A stretch of DNA of 34,705 bases, from positions 66,744 through 101,448 of the forward strand of contig MU069617.1 of NCBI GenBank assembly GCA_002284615.2. Reading direction: 5' to 3'. The DNA is from Dunaliella salina (taxonomy: Eukaryota; Chlorophyta; Chlorophyceae; Chlamydomonadales; Dunaliellaceae). The number at the start of each line of letters is the position of its first letter. Within the stretch, counting starts at the first letter, position 1. The notes under the pieces are model-generated. The model saw only the letters and a list, made by a program, of their open reading frames with translations, ran no database searches and had not been told where the DNA came from. Both the position numbers and the translations under genes were made by a program. Shown one piece after another: positions 1-10,374 of the stretch.

Positions 1-719
1 TACACACACAAATGTGGAGAGGGAAGGTGGGCTCCGCCCCTATTTTTGTGATCCGGAGGATCACACTTGTTTTTGACTTGTTTTCAGTGTCTTTCTACTT
101 AGAAGTCATATTTGGAGACAGATGTCGTGGAAAAGGGTAGCATGATAAGATGAAATGCAATAAGGAGTGTTTGATCTACAAACCTGCCAGTTTACAGGTA
201 CCTGCAGGCCAGGAATGTCGAGTCTTGCAGGAACTTGTTTTTTTTTGTGTGTGTTTGAGGGTGGAGCATTCCCAAAGCCTTTAGGAAGCCGCTGTCCATG
301 AAGATCAGGCTCTCATCTTCCAATCAATTGTTTGCTTGAAACCATGTACATCCCTTCGTATTCATTGCCTGGGCCCAATCATGTGGTTAAAGCATGGGGA
401 ATGTTGCCGCAGATCCTCTGACAGGGTTGCGTCGGATGAAATGAAGATTTCTGGCTCTGCAATTTGGAAGGATGAGGTGAGCCTGAGATAGCGCTTTCTT
501 CACCTTTATGGTCCACAACCTTGCATTGGATGAAGGATTGATGACGCCAAGCGTAACAGCTCTTCATAGCCTACAGCACAAGGCTAACAAGTAATTTTGG
601 TTTTTTAGGGGGGGGGCTCCTTGGGGCTTAGCAGGTGCTGAGCACTGCGCCAGTTCCTGTCAGGCAATTTTTTTGTTCCATTTATGAACACATGATAACA
701 TGTTTCAAAAAAAAAAAGT
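1..719. other. Left flank, no gene recognised
   Basis: I see no coding sequence with recognisable motifs here. The stretch holds homopolymer runs (T/G-rich at about 237-255, G9 at 608-616, an A run at about 707-717) and a small perfect inverted repeat at 48-64 (GTGATCC, 3-base loop, GGATCAC). The A run lies just before the first LINE-like ORF. The true 5' end of LINE copy A could be anywhere in here, because no target-site duplication was found. Confidence 0.5.
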
Positions 720-1141
720 ATGGGAAGGGAAGGAGTAAAACAGAGCTACCAAACACAAACCACATGCATCAATCAACCCCCCAACAATTTATTGCGTCCG
801 AGCATGCTCCTTAAAGCCAAGCTGAGGACCCCGGGACATGCAACCTCCAAGTCAATCTCGAAGGAGTCAAACTCCAAGGAGTTACCGGTTGGTTTGTCTG
901 GCAGCCAGCCTGCTCTAGCCCATACTGATTCTCATGCACCTGCCCAGAGTAGCTGCACCCCTTCTGCTGAGGCCAATATCCAGATATACACGCAGACTCA
1001 ACCCACAACAGGTGGCACTTGCTGTAACTGCTCCACCGCACAGAACCACATTGCTGCTAACCTGCCTACACTTGCCACCTCTTCCATTGACACTCCTGCC
1101 CCTGAGTGCCATTACACCTCACCTAAGACCACAATGCGTCG

Positions 1142-1450
1142 CACCTCACAGGCACAGCCTGCATCAAATGGTCATTCCTGCCACCTCCCTCACTGCAAAA
1201 TCTGGGAAGAAGAGCACATGCCCACGCAATTTACTCCAGCAATCAAAAATGCGCTCCACATTCATGCTCAGTTTGTGAAACACACCTTTCACAAAACACT
1301 CCGATATGCGCACAAACACACTACCCTAGTTTGCACATGTGCTTGCCTCACGAAAATGCTAACTGCTCCATCAAAGAAAGCTCATGCCACTACTGTCCTA
1401 TGTGCCACAATGCGTGCGTTCCCAAGTACCTTCACTACCCGCCAAATGAA
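1142..1450 (+). pseudogene. LINE ORF1 remnant with Cys/His zinc-finger cluster
   Basis: Read in the frame that contains position 1142, this stretch gives regularly spaced Cys and His: a C-x4-C-x2-C group near 1250-1275, a central H-x-C near 1335, and a C-x2-C-x2-C-x3-C group near 1393-1418. The pattern resembles a RING/PHD-type zinc finger. ORF1 proteins of several LINE clades carry such fingers for nucleic-acid or chromatin binding. An overlapping ORF at 720-1544 in another frame is Ser/Thr/Pro/His-rich and has no recognisable domain, so I regard the finger frame as the more meaningful one. Stops downstream show decay. A specific family assignment is not possible from sequence alone. Confidence 0.4.
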
Positions 1451-1897
1451 GAGAAGAGCAGCTTTTTCCACTTTTCAGAGGGTCATGAAGGCCTGCCTTT
1501 CTATTCACTGTCACTGTGCTGCATCCTCTTCTCCCTCCCTCTAAAAAATTCCCTCCCTCTAAAAATTCAATTTCCTCCCTCTAAAGATTCAATTCCTGTC
1601 CGGAAGGGGAAACCTCTGGCAAAATTTTTCCAAGTTTCAGCACTTGGAAAAATTTCCAGAGTTTCCCAGAAACCTAATCTCTGGGTAACAAAACCCATGA
1701 GGAGACAAAAAGAGGCTGATATGCCCCTGCTCGACCCTCGCGCTATCCACTCAGCTGTGCATGAGAGCAAGATGCACAAGCTTGGCATGCCCCCCTTATG
1801 CAATGACCTGTAGTTTGAACAGCAAGAGCGCGGCCGCAATCACTGCCAAGTCCATGCTATCAATAATGTGTCTGGAGACTGCATTGTTACTCCATAG

Positions 1898-3158
1898 ACA
1901 ATGAAAAATTGTATCCAAATTCAATACGATGCAGAAACCAGTTGTGAGGGCTGGCTTCTTGCCTTTGGAAGGGACACTGGCTTCTCTGATAGTGTCATTA
2001 TTCAATGGCTTGCTCATGATAATCTGCACCTAACGAAGGTACATGCATTCTCCAGAGGTGCCAGGAACATCTATGCCTCTCTCACCTCGTGCGCCAGCGG
2101 TACAATTGCGAAGCTTTTCCCTGTTGCAGCCATCACCATGCTTTTACCATCAAAAGGCTTAGAGGCACTTGAAAACTTTTAGACTCACTCAAGAGCAGGC
2201 CTATAGACCTGAACCCATCCAGCATTCAACAGCATTTCACAGCTTTCAAGCTCAGCATTGCTGATGAAGATACCAGAGAGGAATTAGCCTACCCTAATCC
2301 CTCCTATATGGAGAGACAAGAAAGCTTTTTGTTTAGTACAGTGTACTCTTTCAACATGGCATTAGGAAAACATGTCATTCCTGGACATGATGTCCTCTCC
2401 CACATCAAAAAAATGAATGGTACCCTCCTCAGCCGCAACCTCCAAAGCTTCATTTCCTTAAATCGCTCTCATTCCCATGTTATGGGCAATTTTAACATCA
2501 TGAATATTGATCATCACCTGAGCAAAATTCCTTGGAACCAGGACAAAAGATGTAAACTTTAGTGCTACAACCACACTGAGCTTGCTGCTGGCGAGATCAC
2601 TCAGGAGCTCATAGAAGACATCCTCCTCACTGCTGCCTACAACAAAGACGCAGTCATTACTACCGTCACTAGCCCCAATACCTCCAGGGGCACGCAATCA
2701 CTCTTAAGCGTAGCAACACCACCTCCTCCCACAGTACCAATAGCTGGTTTCTCCTGGATTCACACAATGACCAACCGAAGGAATTGCTTACCAACAGCGA
2801 CTGGAGCAGGTTGCAAGGTAAAATTATTTCCCTACAGCAAGGCAGCATTTGGGATGGTCTTCATCCTCACTGATCTTCATCTAGCTGACAACTCCTTCCC
2901 TTTTGACCCTAATACTTTTACTTACGAAAATATTATCAATATCGACATACAACCTGAGCTGCCAACACAAGAACCTTATTTGCAGCAAACTTATAATACA
3001 TTATCAAACACACCTCCTCACAGTCCCCACCCTCTTGCAAACGACTACACTACTGCCCCCTCTCCACCACTCCACCAGCCTGTGCCGATGAAAACAGCTA
3101 TCGTAGCAAGCACCAAGCTCCTCCCCATCCTCACTTCAAGAATAAGACCACAAAGCTC
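1898..3158 (+). pseudogene. LINE ORF1 / ORF1-ORF2 junction, degenerate
   Basis: The open stretch 1901-2182 (93 codons) reads as a folded-looking segment with the core VHAFSRGARNIYASL, reminiscent of the strand-helix part of an RRM-like domain found in LINE ORF1 proteins. After it the frame is broken repeatedly: pieces at 2308-2562 and 2767-3168 are open but show no motif I recognise, and the last is Thr/Pro-rich. It immediately precedes the APE domain in the same orientation, the expected place for the end of ORF1 and start of ORF2. The RRM reading is weak; the positional reading is stronger. Confidence 0.35.
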
Positions 3159-4005
3159 AAATTCATAACCATGAATGTAAGAGGCCTGTTTACAAGCCGT
3201 TTGGACTTGGGACATGCCATTGCTACGCACAATCCAGATAGTGCTCACAGAAATTAAGCTCAAAAAGAGCAACAAGCATTGAGCGTGGCTGGTCAACTAA
3301 CTTGAACAATATAAGTGGTGGCCCGCCTACAACAAAGACGGTGGGGCTATCATCTGTGTTCGCACAGACCTATAGCTCTCTCAACCAACTGCTCCAATGT
3401 AAGCTTAGATCCAAATGGCAGGCACGCCTCCGTTATCCCCAAAAGTTAATACTCAAGCCTCATTGGTACATATTGGCCCTCGGGCAGCTCTCCAGAACAA
3501 CGGGCTCAAGAGGTCAGATGCAAGCAGAGCTTGAATCCATCATGCACACCCATAGTAGCAGCACACCCATCATTATTGGCGATATGAATGCAACAATAAA
3601 AGATGATGACTGAATCAGTAACAGGAGCTATCCCTGTGACATCCAGTAAAGAAAGAAAAGAAAAGAAAAGACTACGCAGTCCAGTTTGGCCGCGTGCATT
3701 CAGGAAAGGTCACCTGTCGTGAAAGGCAGGGCCCCACCATACAGACCAAGAGGAAGAGGACATCCAGTACAGAAAATTTCCCCTGTCTAACAACCTCTCA
3801 CCCTGTAAAGAGGAAGCCGCCTGGCCCTGGACCCACTGTCAAGCCACGGGCAGAGAAGCTGACAATAGTACCATTTATTCTTTTAACAGTATTGACGACA
3901 TTATTCTGCCCTTCAGACTTGCATCCACTTGCACTCCCTGCCATATCTGCAAGCTTGGTTACTTGAGTGACCACATCCCCCTTCTGCTCAGCATACCTAC
4001 CAGCA
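3159..4005 (+). pseudogene. APE-type endonuclease domain of LINE copy A
   Basis: This is the target-nicking apurinic-endonuclease-like domain at the start of ORF2. Visible motifs in order are MNVRGL (about 3171), a TEIKL segment matching the catalytic ETK-type motif (about 3250), a YWPSG segment (about 3469), IIGDMNATI (about 3573) with the catalytic D-x-N, and SDHIPLLLSI (about 3964), the terminal S-D-H motif. They lie in different frames, so there are several frameshifts and stops. A SINE-like element is inserted at 3649-3758 between the GDMN and SDH motifs. A homologous fragment is at 23386-23900. Domain identity is secure from motif order; activity is lost. Confidence 0.85.
3638..3769 (-). 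mobile_element. SINE-like insertion with 11-bp target-site duplication
   Basis: The 11-mer gacatccagta occurs at 3638-3648 and again at 3759-3769; with one mismatch the match extends to about 17 bases. Between them is about 110 bp. On the minus strand it contains ttggtctgt, gacctttcctgaatgcacgc and a terminal (CTTTT)n tail. It sits inside the APE domain of copy A and splits it. A second copy with the same head and body is at 25919-26007 inside an RT fragment. The tail matches the 3' ends of the second LINE family (14206-14400 and others), as expected for a SINE that borrows a LINE tail. No RNA polymerase III A or B box was convincingly seen. Confidence 0.7.
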
Positions 4006-4463
4006 TTCTCGATGTCTCCATAACTTGCAAAACTACCACGAAGCTCATTTTTGCCAAAACTATCAAAACTACCAAGAAGCTCACACCTCTATGCCAAAGA
4101 CCTGCCCCTGAAATCCTAGAAGACCTGGCAAACAAAGTTGCCAACCTCATACATTCCTCTCACGACGTTGCTCTAAAAATATGCGAGACTAAAACAATCT
4201 TTGAAGACAATAGACACTATAACCCAAGACCTGTCAGCAACAAGCGCAGCCCTCTGCTGAAAAGACTATCAGAGCAATCCAGTAACATGTCCTCTCACCC
4301 TTTGTCATCGCCAAAGACTTGACCTCTAACGTCTTAGAGCAAGTCAAAGGCAATGAAGCCTTACATAAGGCAATCTCAGAGCTAAAAAAGCTTAATTCAA
4401 ACCTACCTCTGCAAGAACAGCTGGAAAGCCTTTTTAAACCCACCAAAAAAACTATAGCTAGCA
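4006..4463 (+). pseudogene. Linker between endonuclease and reverse transcriptase, copy A
   Basis: The stretch has open pieces rich in Lys, Leu, Glu and Ser in at least two frames (4006-4322 and 4319-4522). Their composition suits the helical connector that separates APE and RT in LINE ORF2. No catalytic motif is visible. A similar degenerate connector follows the second APE fragment at 23900-24420. Confidence 0.5.
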
Positions 4464-6199
4464 TTGACCGGACCGAAAACATTAAACAAACCAAACAAGC
4501 TTGCAAACAGCAATGCTCTTAAAAACGTCAATATAAAAACTGGAAAATACCTTCCAGGGGAAGCACCCGGAAGCTATCCTTGGGAGCAAGCAGGAACATC
4601 TGAACATCTTCCCGACCCCTTCACTCTCCAGTCTCGAATAACCAAAGATGAATTAGAGGGAAAACAAGAAAGAGACTGGCTCTACTCCAAGATCCTAGAC
4701 AAAAGTGCCTTCCGTGAATGCATTAAAACACTGCGCAACAACAGAACTCTGGGGCCGGATTGCATAGCTAATGAGCTCTTGAGGATGCTCCCTCCAGAGA
4801 TCCAAGAAACTATACACAAGCTCTTCATCAAAATGTGGACCACGCGTCTCACCCCTGTAAAAAAATAAAACAAGCAGCACAATCTTGATAGATAAGAAAA
4901 AAGGAGAAGAAACTAACCTTTCCTCCTACAGACCAATAGGAATCGCTAACACGATCTACAAACTCTGGACCCCCTCATCCCTAGCACCCTTTATGAATAT
5001 GCTGAAGCGCACTCACTGCTCAGCAGTATGCAAGCTGGCTTCCGCAACCAAAAAAGATACGATTCACCAGCTCCAAAATGTGATCATGAGCTTAGAAGAC
5101 GCCAAATTCTTCAAGCATGACATCTATGCCCTCATTGTGGATTTCACCTCCGCATTCGACACAACTGATCATGACCGCATGCTATGGATCATGTATGACC
5201 TTGGCTTCCTCACTGACGCCATAGACACTGTTAAGAACCTGTACGAAGATGCGACCACCCTCATCAAAATTGCCAATGGGACTAATACTGGACAAATTGC
5301 CGTTAAAAGAGGCACTATTCAAGGCGACAAATTGTCTCCTTTCCTATTTCTACTTTACATGGAACCCCTTTTCCGCTGGCTCCATGTAGGAGGGCGCGGT
5401 TACAAACACATCTGCATCCCAAATCAAGACCAAACTGTCTTGGACACATACCTGGCCAACATTCTAAGCAGCGCCTCCTTTGCTGATGACCTACTCAGCA
5501 AAACGAACACTTTTCAAAACTTTTTATTTCAGGCTCATAAGGTATCACTCTATTCTGACTGGGCAGCATTCATCATATCCGGTAGCAAAACCAAAATGAC
5601 AGGCATCCTATACGGCCATTCGCGAAGAGACAAGAATGGAGTGACACCCTCCCAGACCCTTTGCCAGCAGCTTGAAGATAAAATTGACTTACAAGGACAA
5701 AAAGCACTGTTCATAACACCAGACACACACCTTTTTGCTATCTGGGCGTAGAATGAACCATGAACTTGAACTGGAAGCACAAAAACAGTGCATAACAAGT
5801 AACCTCCAAGAAAAGCTAGAAAACCTAAGAAAAACGTCTCTAACCCCATGCCTGATTCTAAGAATAATTCGCACGGCCATCATACCCAGCCTGACTTATT
5901 CTTTTGCAGTCACACCTTGCACCCCTACAGACCTTGAGATGTGGGATAATATGGTGGATAGGATTATTAAAGATAAGTTTGGTCTGTGGACTTGCACCGC
6001 TACTGCAATGATTCGAGAGGACACCTCAAATTGTGGACTGGGTGTGTCATCAATATCTGTCGAACACCATAGGCGCATGGCCCTTGCCCTAACTCTGAGC
6101 TTAGAAGACCCCTCAAACAGACACCGCAATGTCACTTTGAGCTTCCTCACAATGCAAGTAAAACACTTGAAGGACCTAGCCATAGAACACATTACATAG
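4464..6199 (+). pseudogene. Reverse transcriptase domain of LINE copy A
   Basis: This is the RNA-dependent DNA polymerase for target-primed reverse transcription. Motifs in order: the N-terminal finger region (4700-4830, with LGPDCIANELLRMLPPE), SSYRPIGIANTIYKLW (about 4921), motif A IVDFTSAFDTTDHD (about 5137), motif B GTIQGDKLSPFLFLL (about 5311), and motif C SFADDL (about 5476), where the polymerase Asp pair is kept as FADD. The thumb region continues in another frame from about 5735 with the LINE-typical L-G-V-x-M segment. At least two frameshifts (about 4870 and 5735) break it. The family usually has an uninterrupted RT of similar size. A related fragment lies at 25693-26500. Confidence 0.92.
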
Positions 6200-8039
6200 A
6201 GGGAAGGAACAAATCACCGCATTAAGTGCCAACTTGACTACTGCATGAGAGCTCGCTAATTAGTGTCTACTCCACCTCACAAAACAAAAGATAAGTCTGT
6301 TCCTAGAAGACTTCAAGATCATTGATGAGGCTCTCTCCCTCCATAAATCCTCCGCCCACTCTTCCCCAACGCTGATCGCCTGTATTACCAAACCCCTCCT
6401 AAGTCTGGACATCCAAGGAATCTATGACCTTACAACCAATAGAGGAACCCACATAATCAATGTGGCGCAACTCAAGAACAAGCACCCAAAAATTACAAAA
6501 AAAAAGGAAGATAGCCCTAAACAGACTGGCAGCCTTAGTCAACTTACCTCCCAATGTAGAATTAATCCAGGATATCATATATAACATTCTTGAAGACAAA
6601 AATACTGCAGCTAACACCCTCCCCAGGTACCGCCAAATCAACAACAGCCACATAAGCGAGCTGGTAGACACACACTTCAACAATGCACCTCCAAACTCAC
6701 CATGCCCAAGAACTGTCCCCCTAACTGCACACACAACACAACTAGTGCCCCCAATACAACCTTGCTCCAGTACCCACTATACACACCCGCTTATTGGCCG
6801 CTGCATCAATCTGACAAATAATTCAATCACTGCCCCGATCCAAAACCCTAACAAAGCAACACAGAATCAAGAGGCCAACCCAGCAGAAATAAATACCAAT
6901 CAATCCACCACCTCCTTAAACACAAAAGAGGCAACCTCCCTGAACACCATCTCCCTAAACACTGCCTCCTTTTCCTAAACCCTAACATCACTTCCCAGAG
7001 CACCACTTCCCTGACCACCACTTCTCACAGCATGCAAAAGACCTCCTCCAAACCTTCAGAAGAGGTTAGCACGAATCCTGGAATCACTCGAGATACCACA
7101 CAAGAGAACGTACAGACAACCACAACCCAAAGGAGCCCCAACAACACTGACAATAATCCTCAGGGAGCCGCCGACGAACATGATGTGCCTTCCACCCAAG
7201 CTATACCACTGAATACACTTTCAAAGTACCATAAATCCAACAGAAGAACCACCTAGCAGAAGGACTCGATCTAAAAGCCAACAAACAACCAGCAGAACCA
7301 CAGGAGCAACCTCCTTAGTACAAAACACAACTCAAAACTGCTTACTGCTCCTCACTCAAAAAATACGGCAAGGAACCACAGAGATCCCATACTCTGCCAC
7401 CACATCCATGCAAGCACGCTATATAACACCAGCAATACCCCTTTGCACCCAGGGAAGTCCTTCAACCATCACCTCCATCAGGAAAAAAGCCGCCTTTGCC
7501 AACCTTACACTCCCCACCACTCAACCTAACCATCCTGATGCCCCAACAAGATGTGACACACAGGCTGTGTCTCCCCCCAACGAGCCACCCAGCAAGCGCG
7601 CGCGTTTAAAGTCACAATCGAGCTCCCTCCACACAAAAAGCATCTGTAACCAAACAACATCCAATCCCCTGGCGTTACAACACCAAAGCGAGAACCTTAC
7701 CCCCACTAACCATCAAGCAAGGTTCCCTTCCAAGCCTCTCACCATGACTCTCACTTCCTCTAGCCAAGGCACACAAAACAGCCGACAGAAAACAAAGAGG
7801 AGAACCCAATACAACCTTCTTGAACCCAATACAAACCTCTCCATCCCTAGAATCTCTCCACTGGACCAAACAGCCCCACACAGAGCTATGGCGCTACAAA
7901 CAAAAAAAATTGAGAAAATTAATAGAGGAAACGAACCCCTCAGACGCAATTAATACTATTTACAACGACGACCTAAGTAATATCACACATAACAGTGATT
8001 GGAGGACCATTATAGCCAAGAACAGAGACAGGAACAATG
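6200..8039 (+). pseudogene. Post-RT connector and Thr/Asn/Pro-rich linker of copy A
   Basis: From 6200 to about 6620 there is a short helical post-RT region in broken frames, including GTHIINVAQLKNKH (about 6437). From about 6620 to 7960 several open frames (6460-6978, 7032-7256, 7408-7953) are strongly biased to Thr, Asn, Pro, Ser and Gln, typical of an unstructured linker, with one basic patch SKRARLKSQ near 7590. No enzymatic motif is visible. The position between RT and the PHD finger suggests a flexible connector in a very long ORF2 polyprotein. Confidence 0.6.
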
Positions 8040-8322
8040 AGCCTCCCAAGCACCAGAAACAATGCTTGACCCACTTTGCGCCCATGACCATAAAAAATGG
8101 GCCCTGCCAATGTTCAAACGCGCTGGGTTCACCCTGTCAATACCATACCTGCCGTCTGAGCTGAGATTGAGTGCGCCTGCTGTGAGATCTGCAACTACAA
8201 CAACTACAATGGCGGCAAAGAGCCCATAAAGTCTGAGCACCCCTACCTTGACATGTACATCTGCAATGTCTGCCGCCGAACCTGGTCCAACCATACCCTC
8301 AACAAGACTCAACTATGCACCA
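8040..8322 (+). pseudogene. PHD-type zinc finger within LINE ORF2, copy A
   Basis: In the frame from 8160 the translation shows ECACCEICNYNN, then a spacer with His in SEHPYLDMYICNVCRRTW, followed by a His and a last Cys near 8310. The C-x2-C pairs, the middle His and the aromatic-x-x-H context resemble a PHD finger, a module that usually binds histone tails. The upstream part (8077-8155, CAHDHKKWALPMF) is in a different frame, so a one-base shift lies near 8150. A second copy of the finger's distal half is on the minus strand at 14401-14740. The fold assignment is from cysteine spacing only. Confidence 0.6.
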
Positions 8323-8345
8323 CCCCCCCCCCCCCCCCCCCCCCN
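8323..8345. other. Poly-C run ending in an N (assembly ambiguity)
   Basis: There are 22 consecutive C residues followed by one undetermined base. The coding sequence either side does not join: the PHD finger is on the left and the last part of a methyltransferase-like domain is on the right. In copy D the intervening methyltransferase is about 900 bp long. The run may mark an unresolved gap, or a real deletion flanked by a homopolymer. Confidence 0.85.
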
Positions 8346-8647
8346 TTCTGGCCAAGAAATTGACATTTCATGCCACTCCTGGAGCCCACAAATAATTGCA
8401 GTTTGGAACACCGCTGCAAGGGTCCACCTCGAAGGAAACGAGTCAAATTGGCTCACAGGCCTGAAACAAGACATCCGTGACGCAAGATGGCTGGAAAGAA
8501 ACATTAACATCAACAATTCTTAATCCGAGACACCCAAAAATTGAATCTGGCTTCAAAAAATTTAAAAGACTACCTTCTGCCCATTAACAAACCTCTCAAG
8601 GTACCATACAAAGCAAACAACCTCTTTCACCACTCACATCATCCAGC
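8346..8647 (+). pseudogene. C-terminal remnant of PCIF1-like methyltransferase, copy A
   Basis: After the N the translation gives QIIAVWNTAARVHL (about 8389) followed by WLTGLKQDI. The same block occurs in copy D (30640-30740: YAVWNTAARIH, then WLQGLKGDL), where it closes a domain resembling the PCIF1 methyltransferase. The catalytic region is absent here because of the deletion or gap at 8323-8345. From 8524 to about 8640 the frame is broken before RNase H begins. Identification rests on the match with copy D inside this window. Confidence 0.65.
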
Positions 8648-9525
8648 CCTTATCTAGTACACAAAGTTGAAAACTGGAGAGAATGGGCATACACGGACGG
8701 CAGCTGCCATGTACACAATGGTAAACAAGTGATTGGCGCAGGGGTCTATTACCCCGCCAGCACCAACCATGTCCAACCGAATGGAGCGGGAATCACTCGG
8801 ACCATCACTAGAGCCGAACTGGCGGCAATAGCAGCAGCCACTCTCCTAGGATATCTTTACATTGCCACTGACAGCCTTTGCTCTCTAGAACAGGTCAGAA
8901 AGCAAATACTCTACCCAGAACTTCATCACCAGCACGTCAAGGAAAACATTCTCAAGGTAATCATACAACTCATACGCAACTCACCTACCCCTATCCATTT
9001 CTTCAAGGTTAAAGCTCATGCTGGAATTGTTGGCAACGAATGTGCAGATGCCATTGCTAAGCATGAGGCCATTCAGAATAATGACACACGCATAACCTTC
9101 CCATGTGCAAACCTTGAAGGAAATCCTTTTCATGACACCACCTGGCTTGCTTTTGAGGAAACTTCCTGCACTCATGCAAACGCATTTAGGCATCTGAACC
9201 CATTTGCCGTAAAGCTTAAACACTTCCCCAAACTTCAAGATGCTTTAGGGAAACACATGCACTCAAAACACAGACTTGGAAAGGCCAACACTAACATAGG
9301 GTACTACACGTTCTTCCAAAGCCAACACCAACACAGGGTACTACTCTTTCTACCAAAGTTTACTTTCCCACATCCACAAAAACATCAGCAATGCCTCCTG
9401 GACCATGTCAACACTCTCTTTCAAAATGAGGCAAAACATTTGAAACACCGCACAGGTACCCTCTCCAATCAAAAATACGCGGTGCGCTTCAAAATTTCCA
9501 CAAGCCAACATTGCCCCCTCTGTGG
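8648..9525 (+). pseudogene. RNase H domain and start of CCHC finger, copy A
   Basis: This is the RNase H domain that would degrade the RNA strand of the cDNA hybrid. All four acidic residues and the late His are present: Asp in AYTDGSC (8696-8698), Glu in TRAELAAI (about 8815), Asp in ATDSL (about 8868), and VKAHAGIVGNECADAIAK (about 9007) with the last Asp. The frame is open from 8648 to 9679. After 9284 it is disturbed by a 37-bp tandem duplication. CPLCG at 9512-9526 is the first half of the CCHC finger that precedes the RLE; the second half is deleted. This is the best preserved RNase H of the window. Confidence 0.88.
9284..9357 (+). repeat. 37-bp tandem duplication in LINE copy A
   Basis: Two adjacent 37-bp units, 9284-9320 and 9321-9357, begin gccaacac and end ccaaa and differ at only a few positions. 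Because 37 is not a multiple of three, the duplication shifts the reading frame downstream of RNase H. The divergence between the units means it is not a recent event. Confidence 0.85.
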
Positions 9526-10149
9526 CAGATCCCAGAACATGCTACTAATAGGACCCTCCCTTGATATATTTTTCCTCTCCGCTTCTCAAATAAGGATAGG
9601 CTCACTTCCAGCCGGCCTGATGTCCTTTTATTTGTTCCTCTGGAAGGAGCGTCAAGGTCGAATCCTCGTTATGAATTGAGAAGTGCAGGGCAGCGCGGGG
9701 GACACAGGGAGGACTGAGCTCCAGCCACAGCCACTCCACCCACATTCAAGGCCCGTGACCCCAGTCAGCTCCACCCAGATCAGATACACATCCACCTTGT
9801 AGAATTCAAATACTGTCAGGACAACCGGCCCAACAGCCAGCTTGAAGCCTCCAAGCAGCAGCACCGTGATCTTTGTCGTCATCTTTCCAGGGCCTCAGCT
9901 CAAGTCACTCTCCATACTATCCTGTTAGGTGTGGGAGGAGTCATCTACACCCCGCTCACTTTAGAGCCTCTGAATGAGCTTGGTCTTGACACTTTCAAGG
10001 TCAACAAACTTGCTCGGAAGCTTCATGCCCATTTTGCCTCGTATGCTTACAAACTTGCTAGCACCAGACGCGCTCTTGAGGAAACCTCCTTTATCTCTCA
10101 GCAAGATCAGGCTTGGGATACTGCTAGTAACCCTCCTGATCCTTACTGA
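9526..10149 (+). pseudogene. Restriction-like endonuclease (PD-(D/E)XK) domain, copy A
   Basis: This is the C-terminal nuclease of the LINE. In the frame from about 9540 it reads NRTLP, then RLTSSRPDVLLFVP with the PD motif (RPD at 9613-9621), and after a basic loop IHLVEFKYCQDNRP with the E-x-K motif (EFK at 9802-9810), then QLEASKQQH. The last part LLGVGGVIYTPLTLEPL to the stop at 10147-10149 is conserved in all copies. PD, E-x-K and a following Q-rich helix are hallmarks of PD-(D/E)XK nucleases, as in the RLE of R2-type and Dualen LINEs. Two stops (in the 9560s and about 9712) and a deletion of the CCHC finger break it, but the catalytic residues are intact. Confidence 0.8.
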
Positions 10150-10272
10150 CTTCTTTCTTCTGCTTTCTCTTGGTGAAGCGGATACACGGTGCCTCGGCCC
10201 TAGATATCCTCTTTTCCTTTACTGATGTGGGGAGTGTTTTCACTGTCTGCGTAGTTTTTCTTTCATTCACAT
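10150..10272 (+). repeat. 3' UTR of LINE family 1, copy A
   Basis: After the stop, a block with ttctcttggtg, cctcggcccta, gatgtggggagtgtttt and ctgcgtagtttttctttc is shared with 17281-17420 and, more distantly, with 25508-25692 and 32416-32585. Each copy ends in a pyrimidine-rich CTTTTC-like tail and not in poly-A. This defines the 3' end recognised by the family's RT and shows two subfamilies, 1a (here and 17281) and 1b (25508 and 32416). Confidence 0.75.
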
Positions 10273-10374
10273 GACAACATGTGTGTCATACATGTCAAAT
10301 ATGTGTTACTTATGACAACGTGTATTTCTTGACAGCGTTTGTACGTTTTGTCCTACTTGTTGTGCTTCGATTTA

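Larger units (their letters stand above)
720..10272 (+). mobile_element. Dual-endonuclease LINE (RandI/Dualen-like), copy A, near full length
   Basis: The domains run in one orientation in this order: degenerate ORF1 with Cys/His fingers (1142-1450), APE endonuclease (3159-4005), reverse transcriptase (4464-6199), low-complexity linker (6200-8039), PHD-like finger (8040-8322), C-run plus N, C-terminal scrap of a methyltransferase (8346-8520), RNase H (8648-9100), start of a CCHC finger (9512-9523), RLE endonuclease (9613-10149) and a pyrimidine-rich 3' UTR. The family combination of APE, RT, RNase H and C-terminal RLE is what is known of the RandI/Dualen clade in green algae. Many frameshifts, stops, a SINE insertion and deletions show that it is dead. 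The left boundary is uncertain. Treating the whole span as one element is an inference from domain order and strand. Confidence 0.75.

Noticed and set aside
720..1544. 274-codon ORF as an intact gene
   Set aside because: Its composition is biased and without domain; the Cys/His-patterned frame overlapping it is more meaningful, and the locus is LINE-derived.
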